Shown here: in pieces, positions 54,063 to 63,894 of the stretch | Layout of the letters: each line of letters begins with the position of its first letter | Numbering within the stretch: position 1 is the first letter of the stretch | Source: Prolixibacter bellariivorans ATCC BAA-1284 | GTDB lineage: Bacteria; Bacteroidota; Bacteroidia; Bacteroidales; Prolixibacteraceae | Length of the DNA: 64,000 nucleotides | NCBI RefSeq assembly: GCF_000621705.1 | Contig: NZ_JHXO01000011.1 | Span: 62,001-126,000 of the forward strand | Direction: 5' to 3' | Notes under the pieces: model-generated | Told to the model about the DNA's origin: nothing | Database searches by the model: none | What the model saw: the letters and a program-made list of their open reading frames with translations, nothing else | Program-made: the position numbers and the translations under genes

Positions 54063-54226
54063 CTGTAAGAAGGGGATACCATTCAGGAAAGAGGAAGAAA
54101 TTTATGATAAAAGTATGTTTTGTTTCTTGCTTGAATACAGCCACTTGTAATTATTTATATATGTTCTAAATTTGTGACATTTGGCGAAATCTCATCTTTC
54201 ATACTGAGATAAAACCGCGCAGATGT

Positions 54227-54240
54227 TATTTTTGTCAGGT
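54227..54240 (+). promoter_or_regulatory. Promoter-like element with extended TGTCAGGT
   Basis: TATTTTTG fits TAnnTTTG and continues TCAGGT. A 15-bp stretch here (TTATTTTTGTCAGGT) recurs with one difference before the NmrA-type gene at 58090. It lies 45 bp before the first acyl-CoA ligase. Confidence 0.5.
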
Positions 54241-54284
54241 GCAGAAATTTGCCTGTATTAAATTGAACTAAACCAGTAAGGATA

Positions 54285-56075
54285 ATGAAAGTGACAAGAA
54301 CATTTGATCTGCTCGATCGGATGGCCGCTAATTTCGATAAAGAGGTAATCATTGCCGGTAAGCAGGATGGAAAGTGGAAGACGTACAGCACCCGGCAATA
54401 CATCGAAAAAGTAAATCAGTTTAGTTATGGTTTGTTGGCTTTGGGTATAAAACCGGGCGACAAAATTGTCACAGTTTCGAACAGCCGCCCCGAATGGAAC
54501 ATCATGGACATGGGGATGGCACAGGTTGGCGCTGTTCATGTAGCCCTTTATCCTAACCTGACGGAAGAAGAATATACTTACCTGCTTTCCCATTCCGATT
54601 GTCGTGCCGTGGTGGTCGGCAACCGGACCATGTACAATCGCTTGAAGAAAGTAGCCGATGCAGCAGAGAATGTGGAATTGTTTTTCACGATAGATGATAT
54701 CGACAGCGAACGAAACCTCTCGGAAATTTGTGCGTTGGGCGAAAAACATCAGGATGAATATAAAGAAGAGGTTGAGCGAATCAAGAGCGGTATCACGGAA
54801 GAGGATTTACTTTCCATTATTTATACTTCCGGAACTACCGGAACTGCAAAAGGTGTGATGCTGGCCCACCGAAGTGTGGTGACGAATGCCATTGGCACAT
54901 CCTCGAGGAATAAAGTAGACGAAAATGATAAAGCCATTAGTTTTCTTCCGCTTTGCCACATCTACGAACGCATGGTCAATTACCATTACCAGTACAAAGG
55001 TGTCAGCATTTATTATGCACAGAATTTGGGAACAGTAGTGAATGATCTTCGCGATGTGAAGGCTGATACCTTTTCAACGGTGCCTCGTTTCCTGGAAAAG
55101 GTGTATGACAATATCATCGCCAAAGGGAAAGACCTGACCGGTATCAAGAAGTCAATATTTTTCTGGGCTGTCAGTTTGGGTGAGAAGTTTGATCCGGCGA
55201 AGAATTACGGACCTTTTTACCGTTACAAACTGAAGATGGCCCGTAAGTTGATTTTCGACAAGTGGCGCGCTGCCCTTGGCGGGAAGATTCGTGTTATCAT
55301 CACTGGTGGAGCGGCTATGCAGGAAAGGCTGGGTAGGATTTTCTCGGCTGCGGGAATTAGTATTCAGGAAGGTTACGGACTGACCGAAACCGGGCCGGTG
55401 ATTGCCGTGAATGGATGGGAAAAAGAGGAGAAGATGATTGGTACCGTCGGTCCTGTTTTGGACGGGGTGGATTGCAAAATCGCTGAGGACGGCGAGATTT
55501 TGTGCAAAGGTCCCAATGTGATGTTGGGGTATTACAAAGATCCGGAATACACTGCCGAAGTAGTTGACGAAGACGGATGGTTTCACACGGGCGATATCGG
55601 AACACTGATTAATGGTCAATTTTTGAAGATTACCGACCGAAAAAAGTCCATTTTCAAGCTGTCGGCCGGAAAATATATTGCTCCGCAGGTACTCGAGAAT
55701 AAATTGAAAGCTTCGGGTTTTATCGAGCAGGCTTTGGTGTTGGGCATGAATGAAAAGTTTGCTGCGGCGATTATCTCTCCGGCTTTTGATTACCTGCACT
55801 TCTGGGCTGCCAAGCACAAGATTAACTATCGTGACAACGAAGAGTTGATACAAAATCCATCAGCAATCGAACGGATTCAAAAAGAGGTGGCGTTGATTAA
55901 TAAAACGTTGGCTCCTCACGAGCAGATCAAGAAAATTAAAGTGGTAGCCGATGAGTGGACGCCGGCAACCGGGGAGTTGTCACAAACGCTCAAAGTGAAA
56001 AGGGAGGTACTGATTGAAAAGTACCAGGCCGAGTTGGAAGAAATATTCGGTCATCCTCATATGGCCCGCCAATAA
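54285..56075 (+). CDS. Long-chain fatty-acid--CoA ligase (first of a tandem pair)
   Basis: A 596-residue AMP-forming acyl-CoA synthetase of the ANL superfamily, which activates fatty acids for beta-oxidation or lipid synthesis. The AMP-binding P-loop is YTSGTTGTAKGVMLAHRS (~180-197). GYGLTETGPVIAV is motif A5, GWFHTGDIG and ITDRKKSIFKLSAGKYIAPQ the hinge and A8 region, and LSQTLKVKR the catalytic Lys end. No signal peptide. 28 bp separate it from its close paralogue, a tandem duplication. Chain-length specificity is unknown. Confidence 0.9.
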   Translation: MKVTRTFDLLDRMAANFDKEVIIAGKQDGKWKTYSTRQYIEKVNQFSYGLLALGIKPGDKIVTVSNSRPEWNIMDMGMAQVGAVHVALYPNLTEEEYTYLLSHSDCRAVVVGNRTMYNRLKKVADAAENVELFFTIDDIDSERNLSEICALGEKHQDEYKEEVERIKSGITEEDLLSIIYTSGTTGTAKGVMLAHRSVVTNAIGTSSRNKVDENDKAISFLPLCHIYERMVNYHYQYKGVSIYYAQNLGTVVNDLRDVKADTFSTVPRFLEKVYDNIIAKGKDLTGIKKSIFFWAVSLGEKFDPAKNYGPFYRYKLKMARKLIFDKWRAALGGKIRVIITGGAAMQERLGRIFSAAGISIQEGYGLTETGPVIAVNGWEKEEKMIGTVGPVLDGVDCKIAEDGEILCKGPNVMLGYYKDPEYTAEVVDEDGWFHTGDIGTLINGQFLKITDRKKSIFKLSAGKYIAPQVLENKLKASGFIEQALVLGMNEKFAAAIISPAFDYLHFWAAKHKINYRDNEELIQNPSAIERIQKEVALINKTLAPHEQIKKIKVVADEWTPATGELSQTLKVKREVLIEKYQAELEEIFGHPHMARQ

Positions 56076-56103
56076 ATCGATTAATGATTTCAGAACTATT
56101 ATA

Positions 56104-57885
56104 ATGAGTGCAGTAACACGTACATTCGATATCCTTGATCATTGTTTGAAGAACTTTCCGCGCGAAGATGCTCTTTGCCGGAAAGAAGGGAGCGAATGGA
56201 AAAAATACAGTACAGAAGAATATGCCCGTCATGCCTACCTGATTGCCTATGGTTTAATGGCTTTAGGATTAAGAAGAGGCGACCGCGTGGCAACGGTGAG
56301 CAGTAACCGACCGGAATGGAGTTTTCTGGATATGGGACTGGCCTTGTCCGGCGGTGTGCATGTCCCCATTTACCCAACCATCAGCGAAGAAGAATACCGG
56401 TATATTCTAGCTCATTCCGAAGCTCGTTTCCTGTTTGTCTCCGATGCGAAGATGTATGAAAAATTAAAGCCATTGGCCGATGAGCTGGAGTCAATAGAAG
56501 AGATTTTCTCGTTTAACGAGGTGGAAGGGGCAAAGCACATCAGCGAAATTTATTCATTGGGCGAGGCGAATGAGAGTCATTTCCGTGGTGTGGTAGGTGA
56601 ACTGAAGAACAGCATGAGTGAGGACGAGATGGCTACGCTGATTTACACTTCCGGTACAACCGGAAAACCCAAAGGGGTGATGCTTTCGCACAGAAACCTG
56701 GTCTCCAATTTCAAGGCACATGCGCAAAATCACGAATTGGGAGATCAACACCGGGTTATTTCGTTTCTACCACTCTGTCATGTCTACGAGCGTTCGATGA
56801 ATTACCATTTTCAGTACAAGGGAATGGGAATTTATTACATCGAGACCATTGCACAGATTATGCCTGCAGTGAAGGAGGTGAAACCTCATATGTTTAACAC
56901 CGTGCCTCGTTTGCTGGAGCGGATTTACGATGGAATTATCGGAAAAGGTGAGCAACTTACCGGAATAAAACGAAAGATATTTTTCTGGGCACTGGCCCTT
57001 ACCGAGCGTTTCGACTACCAGGTGAAATTTGGTTTGGGATACCGGTTTAAGCTGGCTATTGCCGATAAACTGGTGTTTTCGAAGTGGCGTGAGGCGCTTG
57101 GTGGAAATGTGCATTACATTGTTTCGGGTGGCGCTGCGTTGCAGGAGCGGATTGCCCGCGTGTTTGGGGCGGCGAAAATTTGCACCCTCGAAGGTTACGG
57201 TCTCACGGAAACATCACCCGTAATTGCTGTCGCAAATCCCGCAACCGGGGAGCTGAAGATTGGTACCAATGGTCCGGTCCTGCCGGGAGTTCAGGTTCAT
57301 ATTGCTGAAGATGGCGAAATATTGGTGAAAGGTCCGAATGTGATGCTGGGATATTACAATGAACCGGAGATGACGCGTGAGGTTATTGACGACGAAGGAT
57401 GGTTCCACACAGGTGATGTGGGAACATTAATTGAAGGAAAATACCTCAAAATTACCGATCGAAAGAAGGAAATTTTTAAATTGTCGGGCGGAAAATACAT
57501 CGCACCTCAGATGATTGAGAATAAATTCAAGGAATCTCTCTTCATCGAGCAGATGATGGTGATTGGTGAAAACCAAAAATTTGCCAGTGCGCTGATTTCT
57601 CCTAATTTTGATCTTCTTCATGACTGGTGTGCCGAACGGAAAATCCATTTTCATGATAATAAAGAGTTGGTTCGTACTTCCGAGGTGATGAACCAGTACA
57701 GGAAAGTGGTTCGCGAAATCAATAAAATGTTGGGCCAGCACGAGGAGATTAAACGTTTCAAACTGGTTTGTGAGGCGTGGTCGCCGCAATCGGGCGAATT
57801 GTCACAAACTTTGAAGCTGCGACGGAAATTCGTTGCACAGAAGTATAAGACGTTAATTGATGATATTTACAATAACCCGGTGTAG
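56104..57885 (+). CDS. Long-chain fatty-acid--CoA ligase (second of a tandem pair)
   Basis: A 593-residue paralogue of the preceding enzyme with the same motifs: YTSGTTGKPKGVMLSHRN, GYGLTETSPVIAV, GWFHTGDVG, ITDRKKEIFKLSGGKYIAPQ and LSQTLKLRR. Loops and termini differ, implying an old duplication and possibly different acyl preferences. The frame opens 90 bp earlier inside the first gene, but the ATG at 56104 aligns with the first enzyme's start. The two are probably co-transcribed, ending at the hairpin at 57921. Confidence 0.9.
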   Translation: MSAVTRTFDILDHCLKNFPREDALCRKEGSEWKKYSTEEYARHAYLIAYGLMALGLRRGDRVATVSSNRPEWSFLDMGLALSGGVHVPIYPTISEEEYRYILAHSEARFLFVSDAKMYEKLKPLADELESIEEIFSFNEVEGAKHISEIYSLGEANESHFRGVVGELKNSMSEDEMATLIYTSGTTGKPKGVMLSHRNLVSNFKAHAQNHELGDQHRVISFLPLCHVYERSMNYHFQYKGMGIYYIETIAQIMPAVKEVKPHMFNTVPRLLERIYDGIIGKGEQLTGIKRKIFFWALALTERFDYQVKFGLGYRFKLAIADKLVFSKWREALGGNVHYIVSGGAALQERIARVFGAAKICTLEGYGLTETSPVIAVANPATGELKIGTNGPVLPGVQVHIAEDGEILVKGPNVMLGYYNEPEMTREVIDDEGWFHTGDVGTLIEGKYLKITDRKKEIFKLSGGKYIAPQMIENKFKESLFIEQMMVIGENQKFASALISPNFDLLHDWCAERKIHFHDNKELVRTSEVMNQYRKVVREINKMLGQHEEIKRFKLVCEAWSPQSGELSQTLKLRRKFVAQKYKTLIDDIYNNPV

Positions 57886-57920
57886 TAGCCGGTGACTAAA
57901 TCCAACCTATCATTTATTCT

Positions 57921-57953
57921 GAAGGGAAGATTCATTATCCGGATCTTCCCTTC
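57921..57953 (+). terminator. Terminator of the acyl-CoA ligase pair
   Basis: A perfect 11-bp stem, GAAGGGAAGAT / ATCTTCCCTTC, with an 11-nt loop; no strong T tract beyond the arm. It lies 35 bp after the stop. Confidence 0.7.
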
Positions 57954-58089
57954 TGTATGTGTAAAATGTGTAGTAATGGTTGGAAGTGAATTTCTTGAAG
58001 ATGGCGGTTTTTCAGGGGAAACGGAATTATTTTTTCTGATTATGTAAAAATCAATCTTTGTTACGGATCGGGTTTTACAGCTAATCCAT

Positions 58090-58103
58090 TACTTTTGTCA
58101 GGT
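58090..58103 (+). promoter_or_regulatory. Promoter-like element with extended TGTCAGGT
   Basis: TACTTTTG fits TAnnTTTG and continues TCAGGT, as before the acyl-CoA ligase at 54227. It lies 54 bp before the NmrA-type gene. Confidence 0.5.
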
Positions 58104-58156
58104 TAAAGAGATTCACCTTCAACAGTAAATTGCTTTACGGAATAATCCAGTACGCA

Positions 58157-59038
58157 ATGGAGAAAATTTTAATAACCGGTGCCACGGGGAATGTAGGATT
58201 GGCAACGCTGAAGTACTTAGGCGAAAAAAATCTACCTGGAGTTGAATTGCTTGCTGCGGTTCGGGACGAAGAACGTGCCCACCATGATATTGGTGTAGGG
58301 AATTGCCAGTTCATTCCGTTCGAATTTGATGAACCTTCGACTTATGCAGCTGCACTCGAGGGTGTAACGAAAATTTTGCTGGTCAGGCCACATCAACTTT
58401 CCGATGTATCGAAATATATTTACCCGTTTTTAGATGAAGCGGCCGGTCGCGGGGTGAAACAAATCACGTTTTTGTCGGTCATTGGAGCCGAACGAAACAA
58501 ATTGCTCCCGCATTACAAAATTGAAAATTATTTGCAGAATCTGGGAGTCAGTTACACGTTCGTGCGACCTTGCTTTTTCATGCAGAATCTGACGACCATT
58601 CACCGGAAGGAGATTCTGGAGAATAATAAGGTGTATATCCCTGCCGGAAATACGCCGGTCAACTACATCGATGTGCGTGATGTAGCTGAAGTATTAGGAC
58701 GGGTGCTTACCGAACCGGGCCACGAAAATATGACGTATGAGATTACCGGCTCGCAAACCATGACTTACTACGAGCTGGTAGGAATTCTTTCTTCGGTTCT
58801 CGATCGGGAAATTCGTTATCCCCGCCCGAGTACACTAATGTTTATGCGACAGAAGATCAGGGAGAAAAAGCCGTTGGCTTTCGTAAAGGTGATGAGTTTG
58901 TTGTATAGCGGAGCACGGAATGGGAAAATGAATCTGGTAACGGAAGATTTTAACCGGCTTACCGGTCGTGACCCAATTGATTTCAAAACGTTCGCTAACG
59001 CATATAAGCAAAAGTGGATAAAGCAGGAAAATAAGTAA
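58157..59038 (+). CDS. NmrA-type NAD(P)-binding protein (atypical SDR)
   Basis: A 293-residue Rossmann-fold protein of the atypical short-chain dehydrogenase (NmrA/QOR2-like) group. The nucleotide motif is ITGATGNVG (residues 5-13). LLVRPHQLSDV, FLSVIGAERNKLLPHYKIENYL and YTFVRPCFFMQNL match family members that act as quinone oxidoreductases or redox sensors. The typical YxxxK active site is absent, as usual in this group. The ATG at 58157 places the Rossmann motif at the N-terminus; an in-frame TTG lies upstream. Monocistronic. Confidence 0.8.
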   Translation: MEKILITGATGNVGLATLKYLGEKNLPGVELLAAVRDEERAHHDIGVGNCQFIPFEFDEPSTYAAALEGVTKILLVRPHQLSDVSKYIYPFLDEAAGRGVKQITFLSVIGAERNKLLPHYKIENYLQNLGVSYTFVRPCFFMQNLTTIHRKEILENNKVYIPAGNTPVNYIDVRDVAEVLGRVLTEPGHENMTYEITGSQTMTYYELVGILSSVLDREIRYPRPSTLMFMRQKIREKKPLAFVKVMSLLYSGARNGKMNLVTEDFNRLTGRDPIDFKTFANAYKQKWIKQENK

Positions 59039-59052
59039 ACTCAGATAGTTTG

Positions 59053-59083
59053 AAGCCGGTTCATTGAGCCGGCTTTTCTTTTT
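59053..59083 (+). terminator. Terminator of the NmrA-type gene
   Basis: AAGCCGG / CCGGCTT with a 9-nt loop, then TTCTTTTTTC. It starts 14 bp after the stop. Confidence 0.75.
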
Positions 59084-59167
59084 TCTGGTCTTGAATACCT
59101 TCTATATTTCCGAATTAATTCTCCGCATTGGAAAAGTTGCAATTCCAAGGAGATGCCTAAGTAGAAA

Positions 59168-59226
59168 ACCCCTAAATCCCCTGAAGGGGACTTTAAGCCG
59201 CCCCTTTAGGGGAGGTTTGGAGGGGT
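59168..59226. repeat. Palindromic intergenic element folding into a three-stem figure
   Basis: A 59-bp GC-rich element in otherwise AT-rich spacer. The outer arms ACCCCT / AGGGGT enclose two hairpins: TCCCC-TGAA-GGGGA (59177-59190) and CCCCT-TT-AGGGG (59201-59212). Elements with the same phrase (CCCCTAAATCCCC...) occur between genes in many Bacteroidota genomes, so this is probably a dispersed repeat comparable to REP sequences. Confidence 0.7.
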
Positions 59227-59292
59227 GAAATGAATGTTTGTAAACTATTGTAAAACTGAAGAATGTGTTGTTTTGCTTTTGAAACTTCTTTT

Positions 59293-60138
59293 TCAGTTAC
59301 CCTGAATTTTCTTCATGCAGCAATGCTTGTATTTTTTCCCCGAACCGCATGGGCACAGGTCGTTTCGCCCTACATTGCTGGTAATTCCGGCCAGCATTGG
59401 TTTTTCTGTTTCAAACAGAGGCACCAGCTGCTGATAGTGGTTCTTCCAGTTTCCACGCTGTAAATAGTAGCTGTTCGGTTGCTTTTCACCTTTCTTCAAA
59501 ATCTCCAACGCATAAGCAATTTCTACCCTGATGCGGTTCTCTTCGGTGCCTGTCTGCGTATGTTGTTCGTATTCTTTGTAGAATTCCTGTAAAGCAGGTT
59601 CGCATTCGGTCAATCCGGCTTCAGCCGCCTGAACGGCCAATAATTCTCTCCATCCGGTTTTTTTATCCTTCAGCAAAGCCGAAACCTTTTCCGCCTGGTT
59701 GTTATTGGCGAAAGCCAGACATTCGTACAGAAAAAGATAGGGCGTTTTATGCTCTTCCTTTACCTCTTTCGCTACCGCATCCAGGAACGTGTTAATCACT
59801 TCGGGATATTTCTCTGCGAACAGTCCGACGAGGTATAATCCCTGTTCGTTCAGAATATCCCAATCGGGTGCATCGGGCGTGGTAAAAAGCTGGACAACCG
59901 CATCGGCCATTTTCCGGGTGGCGTGGGCTTCCGCAAGAATCGCATACCAAAGTGGCAAATTGGCATATTGACCATCTTGTTTCAGCATCAGCGAATCGTC
60001 GTACGCATGCTCCAGGTGGAAAATAATCTTCTCTTCCAGCTCTTTGTCGGTTGGTTGATGGTACAGAAAATCCAGTGCTTCGAAAGGTATTCCATCTTTG
60101 GTATTATGCAGAATGGCCAGCGCTTCTTGGGTTGTCAT
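59293..60138 (-). CDS. SEC-C motif protein with helical repeats (DUF1186-like)
   Basis: A 281-residue protein. Residues 1-215 are helical-repeat-like and resemble DUF1186 ([56 protein letters not shown]). The end carries a SEC-C zinc motif, [18 protein letters not shown], which binds zinc and commonly mediates contact with SecB or nucleic acid. The frame is open a further 213 bp upstream, through a hydrophobic stretch, but the ATG at 60138 begins the recognised family. Function unknown. Confidence 0.78.
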   Translation of the reverse strand: MTTQEALAILHNTKDGIPFEALDFLYHQPTDKELEEKIIFHLEHAYDDSLMLKQDGQYANLPLWYAILAEAHATRKMADAVVQLFTTPDAPDWDILNEQGLYLVGLFAEKYPEVINTFLDAVAKEVKEEHKTPYLFLYECLAFANNNQAEKVSALLKDKKTGWRELLAVQAAEAGLTECEPALQEFYKEYEQHTQTGTEENRIRVEIAYALEILKKGEKQPNSYYLQRGNWKNHYQQLVPLFETEKPMLAGITSNVGRNDLCPCGSGKKYKHCCMKKIQGN

Positions 60139-60200
60139 ATGAAAATGGTTTGATGGGGGACAAAGATAAAGGAATAAACAGAGTATGCCAGAAATAAGAA

Positions 60201-60225
60201 AGGCCACCCTTTTTCCGGGCGGCCT
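60201..60225 (-). terminator. Terminator of the POT transporter gene
   Basis: On the minus strand AGGCCGCCC pairs with GGGTGGCCT (one G-U) around a 7-nt loop, then TTCTTATTTC. The G-U pair makes it directional. It lies 30 bp after the transporter stop. Confidence 0.7.
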
Positions 60226-60254
60226 CTCTTTCATAAAAAATATAATAACATAGA

Positions 60255-61919
60255 TTAAGCTTCCGATGCTCTTTCCAGCCTTTTCAGAATCATGAAAATA
60301 AAGGCGGCTGAAACCAAACACATCACCACCAGGATGAGGAAGAATTGCCATAATTCCAGCGTGTCCCAGAATTTTCCAATCAATCCGGCCATCAGGTTAC
60401 CAATGGCGGTAGCTCCGAGCCAACCTCCCTGGGCCAGACCTTTGTACTTGGGTGGTGCCACCTTCGATACAAACGAAATACCGATAGGACTCAGGAACAA
60501 CTCGGCAATGGTGAGCGTGAAGTAGGTGCTGATTAACCAGTACGGCGATACCAGTGAATCAGAAACGTTTCCGTGCAACGCTCCGGGCGACATCAGGTTG
60601 GTCGATGCCAAAATCAGCAACGTAAAACCAAGGGCTGTCAGAATCATTCCGATGCCAATCTTCTTCGGTGAGGAAGGTTCTTTGCCAACTTTGCGCAGCA
60701 TGGTAAAGAATCCAACAATCAGCGGCGTCAGGAAGACGATGAAAATTGGGTTAAAGTGCTGGAACAACTGCGGCGAGATCATCATGGTGTCATCGTAACT
60801 GTTGTAAACCATTCCGGTAATAATTGAACCTACAACGAAGACTCCAAAACCGATCGCCCTGAATTTGGAGGCCAGTTTCCGGCTAAACGTCATAATCAAT
60901 CCGATGATAGCAAACAGCAACGGCAGGAATGCACTTAAGTCGAAGAACATATAAGTGAACCGGCTGACCATGCTTTCGGTATAGTCGCGGGCAAATACCG
61001 TCATGGTAAATCCGTTCTGGTGGAAGGCCATCCAGAAGAACATCACCACAAAGAATACCAGTAACAACGCTACCAGACGTTTGCGGGTCGCCTCCGGTGT
61101 CATGTGCACCATTTTGTCTTTCAGGTTCACGTCCATCGATTTTTGCTTCTCCGTCACATCCGCAGCTTTGTAATACTTACGGAATCCGATGAAAATGAGC
61201 AGTGAGATAACCATACTAATGGCGGCCAATGCAAATCCGGCGTTGTATGATTTGGAGAGCGTATCGAGGTATAAATGGCTGAACTGAGTTAAATCGGTGA
61301 ATTGATCACCCATTTGCTGGTGTGCCAGTTTCAGTAATTCGGTGGTGTCTTTTAATTTACCATCAAGGTACTGATGCGCCATGTTCGGAATCTGAGCGTT
61401 GTAAAACAGTCCGCTCTTCTTCAGAATCATGTTGCTGATACCGGTGGCTGCTGAAGGAGCGAAGAACGCACCGATATTGATTCCCATGTAAAAAATGTTG
61501 AAAGCGTTATCGCGATTGGCGCTGTACTTTGGGTCGTCGTACATATTTCCGACCAGGGCCTGCAGGTTTCCCTTAAAGAATCCCGTTCCTAACGAAATAA
61601 CAGCAAGGGCGCTGACCATCAGTATCAGCCCTTGTCCCGGAATGGCCAACATGAGATAACCAAGGAACATGACAATCGTTCCGATAGTAATGGTTTTTCC
61701 GTAGCCCCACACCTTGTCGGCCATAATACCACCAATGAGTGGCAAAAAGTAGATACCAAACAGGAAACCTCCATAATAGTCTCCCGCCGTAGCTGTCGAA
61801 AAACCGAATTTCGCCTGGAGGTAGAGCGTAAATATGGCAAGCATGGTATAATACCCGAAGCGTTCCCCCATATTGGCAAAAAACGCTACATATAGTCCTT
61901 TCGGATGTCCTTTAAGCAT
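60255..61919 (-). CDS. POT/PTR family proton-dependent peptide transporter
   Basis: A 554-residue MFS-type transporter with about 14 hydrophobic segments that imports di- and tripeptides with protons. The first helix carries [11 protein letters not shown], the ExxERFxYY motif in which the first Glu is replaced by Asn; this variant is usual in the Bacteroidota subgroup. [15 protein letters not shown] and the late [24 protein letters not shown] are the other family signatures. An extended loop (~residues 180-225) separates helices. Not in an operon; a terminator follows. Confidence 0.9.
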   Translation of the reverse strand: MLKGHPKGLYVAFFANMGERFGYYTMLAIFTLYLQAKFGFSTATAGDYYGGFLFGIYFLPLIGGIMADKVWGYGKTITIGTIVMFLGYLMLAIPGQGLILMVSALAVISLGTGFFKGNLQALVGNMYDDPKYSANRDNAFNIFYMGINIGAFFAPSAATGISNMILKKSGLFYNAQIPNMAHQYLDGKLKDTTELLKLAHQQMGDQFTDLTQFSHLYLDTLSKSYNAGFALAAISMVISLLIFIGFRKYYKAADVTEKQKSMDVNLKDKMVHMTPEATRKRLVALLLVFFVVMFFWMAFHQNGFTMTVFARDYTESMVSRFTYMFFDLSAFLPLLFAIIGLIMTFSRKLASKFRAIGFGVFVVGSIITGMVYNSYDDTMMISPQLFQHFNPIFIVFLTPLIVGFFTMLRKVGKEPSSPKKIGIGMILTALGFTLLILASTNLMSPGALHGNVSDSLVSPYWLISTYFTLTIAELFLSPIGISFVSKVAPPKYKGLAQGGWLGATAIGNLMAGLIGKFWDTLELWQFFLILVVMCLVSAAFIFMILKRLERASEA

Positions 61920-62151
61920 AGATTATGATTTTGAAAGATTAGTTCGAAAATTAGCAATCGGACAAATATAATTAACTTTTTCTTCCGCAAAGGAGAGCCA
62001 TGTCATACATGGATATGTTGTTAGAAAGAAAATGACCAGCATCCGGGGGTAGTCATGAGGAAAAGCGCTCCCGATTTTGTAAATTCGTTCAACGTGTATT
62101 ACAGAAGCGGATGATTGTTAAAACGACTTCCGAAGATAAAAATCGATTGTT

Positions 62152-63669
62152 ATGAAACTTTTTGCGACCAGCCAGATTGCCGGGATTGATAAGTATACCA
62201 TCGAGCATGAACCCATTTCCGATATCGATTTGATGGAGCGGGCAGCTTCCACCTTGGTCGATTGGATTTTGCATCACGCCGAGCCCGACCAGCACATGGT
62301 GTTTTTTGTGGGACCGGGCAATAATGGTGGCGATGCGTTAGCCGCTGCCCGAATGCTGGCGTGGGCGCTTTCCGGCATCGAGGTTTATATACTTGATTTG
62401 GGAAAGGAGATGTCTGACTCGGCGAATAGTAACCTGGAGCGTTTGCAACAACAAAACCGTACCCGGATTTCTTACATCGATGCCGATTCGCCAATGCCGG
62501 AAATAAAATCCACCGATTGGGTGATTGACGGCTTGTTCGGTTCAGGTTTGTCGCGGCCGTTGAAAGGTTTGCCGGCGAAAGTTGTCAAACACATCAATGC
62601 TTCCGGTGCCACGGTTGTTGCCATCGATATCCCGTCGGGACTGATGGGGGAAGACAACCGTGAAAATGATCGGGATGCCATTATTCGGGCCGATGTGACG
62701 CTTACTTTTCAGTTTCCGAAAATCAGTTTTCTCCTGCCGGAAAATGATCCGTTTACCGGAAGCTGGGTTGTGCAGGATATCGGTTTGCATCCCGATGCCA
62801 TTGAGAAAACGGAGACCCCCTTTTTCTATACAGACCATCAGGTAGCCCGAAAACTTTTAAAGGACCGGAGAACTTTTGCTCATAAAGGAAACTTAGGACA
62901 CGCTTTGCTGATTGCCGGTAGTTACGGAAAAATGGGGGCTGCTGTTCTGGCCTCGCGCGGCTGCCTGCGTTCGGGCGTTGGCTTGCTTACGACGCATGTT
63001 CCGAGGCTGGGTTACAGTATTCTGCAAAACAGCATTCCGGAAGCCATGGCGAGCATCGATCAGTCGGATTTGATGTTTACCCAGAATCCGGATTTGGCTC
63101 CTTTCAATGCGATTGGTATTGGGCCCGGACTGGATACAAAGTGCAATACGGGGCGCGGTGTTCAGCGAATGCTGGAAGAAGAGCTGAAAAAGCCGATGGT
63201 TATCGATGCGGATGGTTTGAACCTGTTGGCAAGAAATCCGGAGTGGCTGAAGTTACTACCCCCTGAAACGATTTTGACACCGCATCCCGGTGAGTTTGCC
63301 CGGCTGACACATCCGGTCGAATGTGGATACGAACGTTTGCAACTGGCAATCGATTTTGCCAAAGACAATGGAGTTGTGTTGGTGCTGAAAGGAGCTTACA
63401 CGGCAATTGCCTGCCCGGATGGAACCTGCTGGTTCAACAGTACCGGTAATCCGGGAATGGCTACTGCCGGCAGCGGCGACGTTCTGACCGGAATTCTGCT
63501 TGGCTTGCTGGCGCAGGGATATGCTGCTAAAGATGCAGCCATTTTGGGCGTTTTTCTTCATGGGATGGCGGCTGATTTAGCTGTGGAAGAGAGTTCTCAG
63601 GAGGCATTACTGGCCGGAGATATCACTCAACATTTGGGGTTGGCATTTGCCACACTTAAAGATTCTTAA
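62152..63669 (+). CDS. nnr: Bifunctional NAD(P)H-hydrate repair enzyme (epimerase/dehydratase)
   Basis: A 505-residue fusion. The N-terminal epimerase (NnrE, ~1-215) has FFVGPGNNGGDALAAARML and DGLFGSGLSRPL. The C-terminal ADP/ATP-dependent dehydratase (NnrD, ~225-500) has HKGNLGHALLIAGSYGKMGA, IDADGLNLL, LTPHPGEFARLT and GNPGMATAGSGDVLTG, the last being the nucleotide-binding and catalytic Asp region. It converts damaged NAD(P)H hydrates back to NAD(P)H. Monocistronic. Confidence 0.95.
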   Translation: MKLFATSQIAGIDKYTIEHEPISDIDLMERAASTLVDWILHHAEPDQHMVFFVGPGNNGGDALAAARMLAWALSGIEVYILDLGKEMSDSANSNLERLQQQNRTRISYIDADSPMPEIKSTDWVIDGLFGSGLSRPLKGLPAKVVKHINASGATVVAIDIPSGLMGEDNRENDRDAIIRADVTLTFQFPKISFLLPENDPFTGSWVVQDIGLHPDAIEKTETPFFYTDHQVARKLLKDRRTFAHKGNLGHALLIAGSYGKMGAAVLASRGCLRSGVGLLTTHVPRLGYSILQNSIPEAMASIDQSDLMFTQNPDLAPFNAIGIGPGLDTKCNTGRGVQRMLEEELKKPMVIDADGLNLLARNPEWLKLLPPETILTPHPGEFARLTHPVECGYERLQLAIDFAKDNGVVLVLKGAYTAIACPDGTCWFNSTGNPGMATAGSGDVLTGILLGLLAQGYAAKDAAILGVFLHGMAADLAVEESSQEALLAGDITQHLGLAFATLKDS

Positions 63670-63894
63670 AGATTTTGTGAAAGCAAAAAAAACTGTCAAA
63701 TTTGGGGATATTTGTTTCTGATAATCTCTCTTCACAGGAAGAGAAACTGAAAATTGATTTGCTGGTGTTTTTTAGAGTCGGAAATGAATGCCCCCTAATA
63801 ATGAAAAGGAGAAAGCAGAATTTTGTGTTTTCCCGGGTTGGGAATTTACAATGAACTGCAGATTCGATTTGGTTTAATGAATAATTTAAAAGAA

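Noticed and set aside
55152-55853. 233-codon minus-strand frame opposite the first acyl-CoA ligase
   Set aside because: It mirrors conserved ligase motifs, and a similar antisense frame lies opposite the paralogue, as expected of a shadow.
59293-60351. SEC-C protein with an N-terminal membrane extension
   Set aside because: The 71 extra residues read through the transporter terminator and non-conserved sequence; the ATG at 60138 begins the recognised family.
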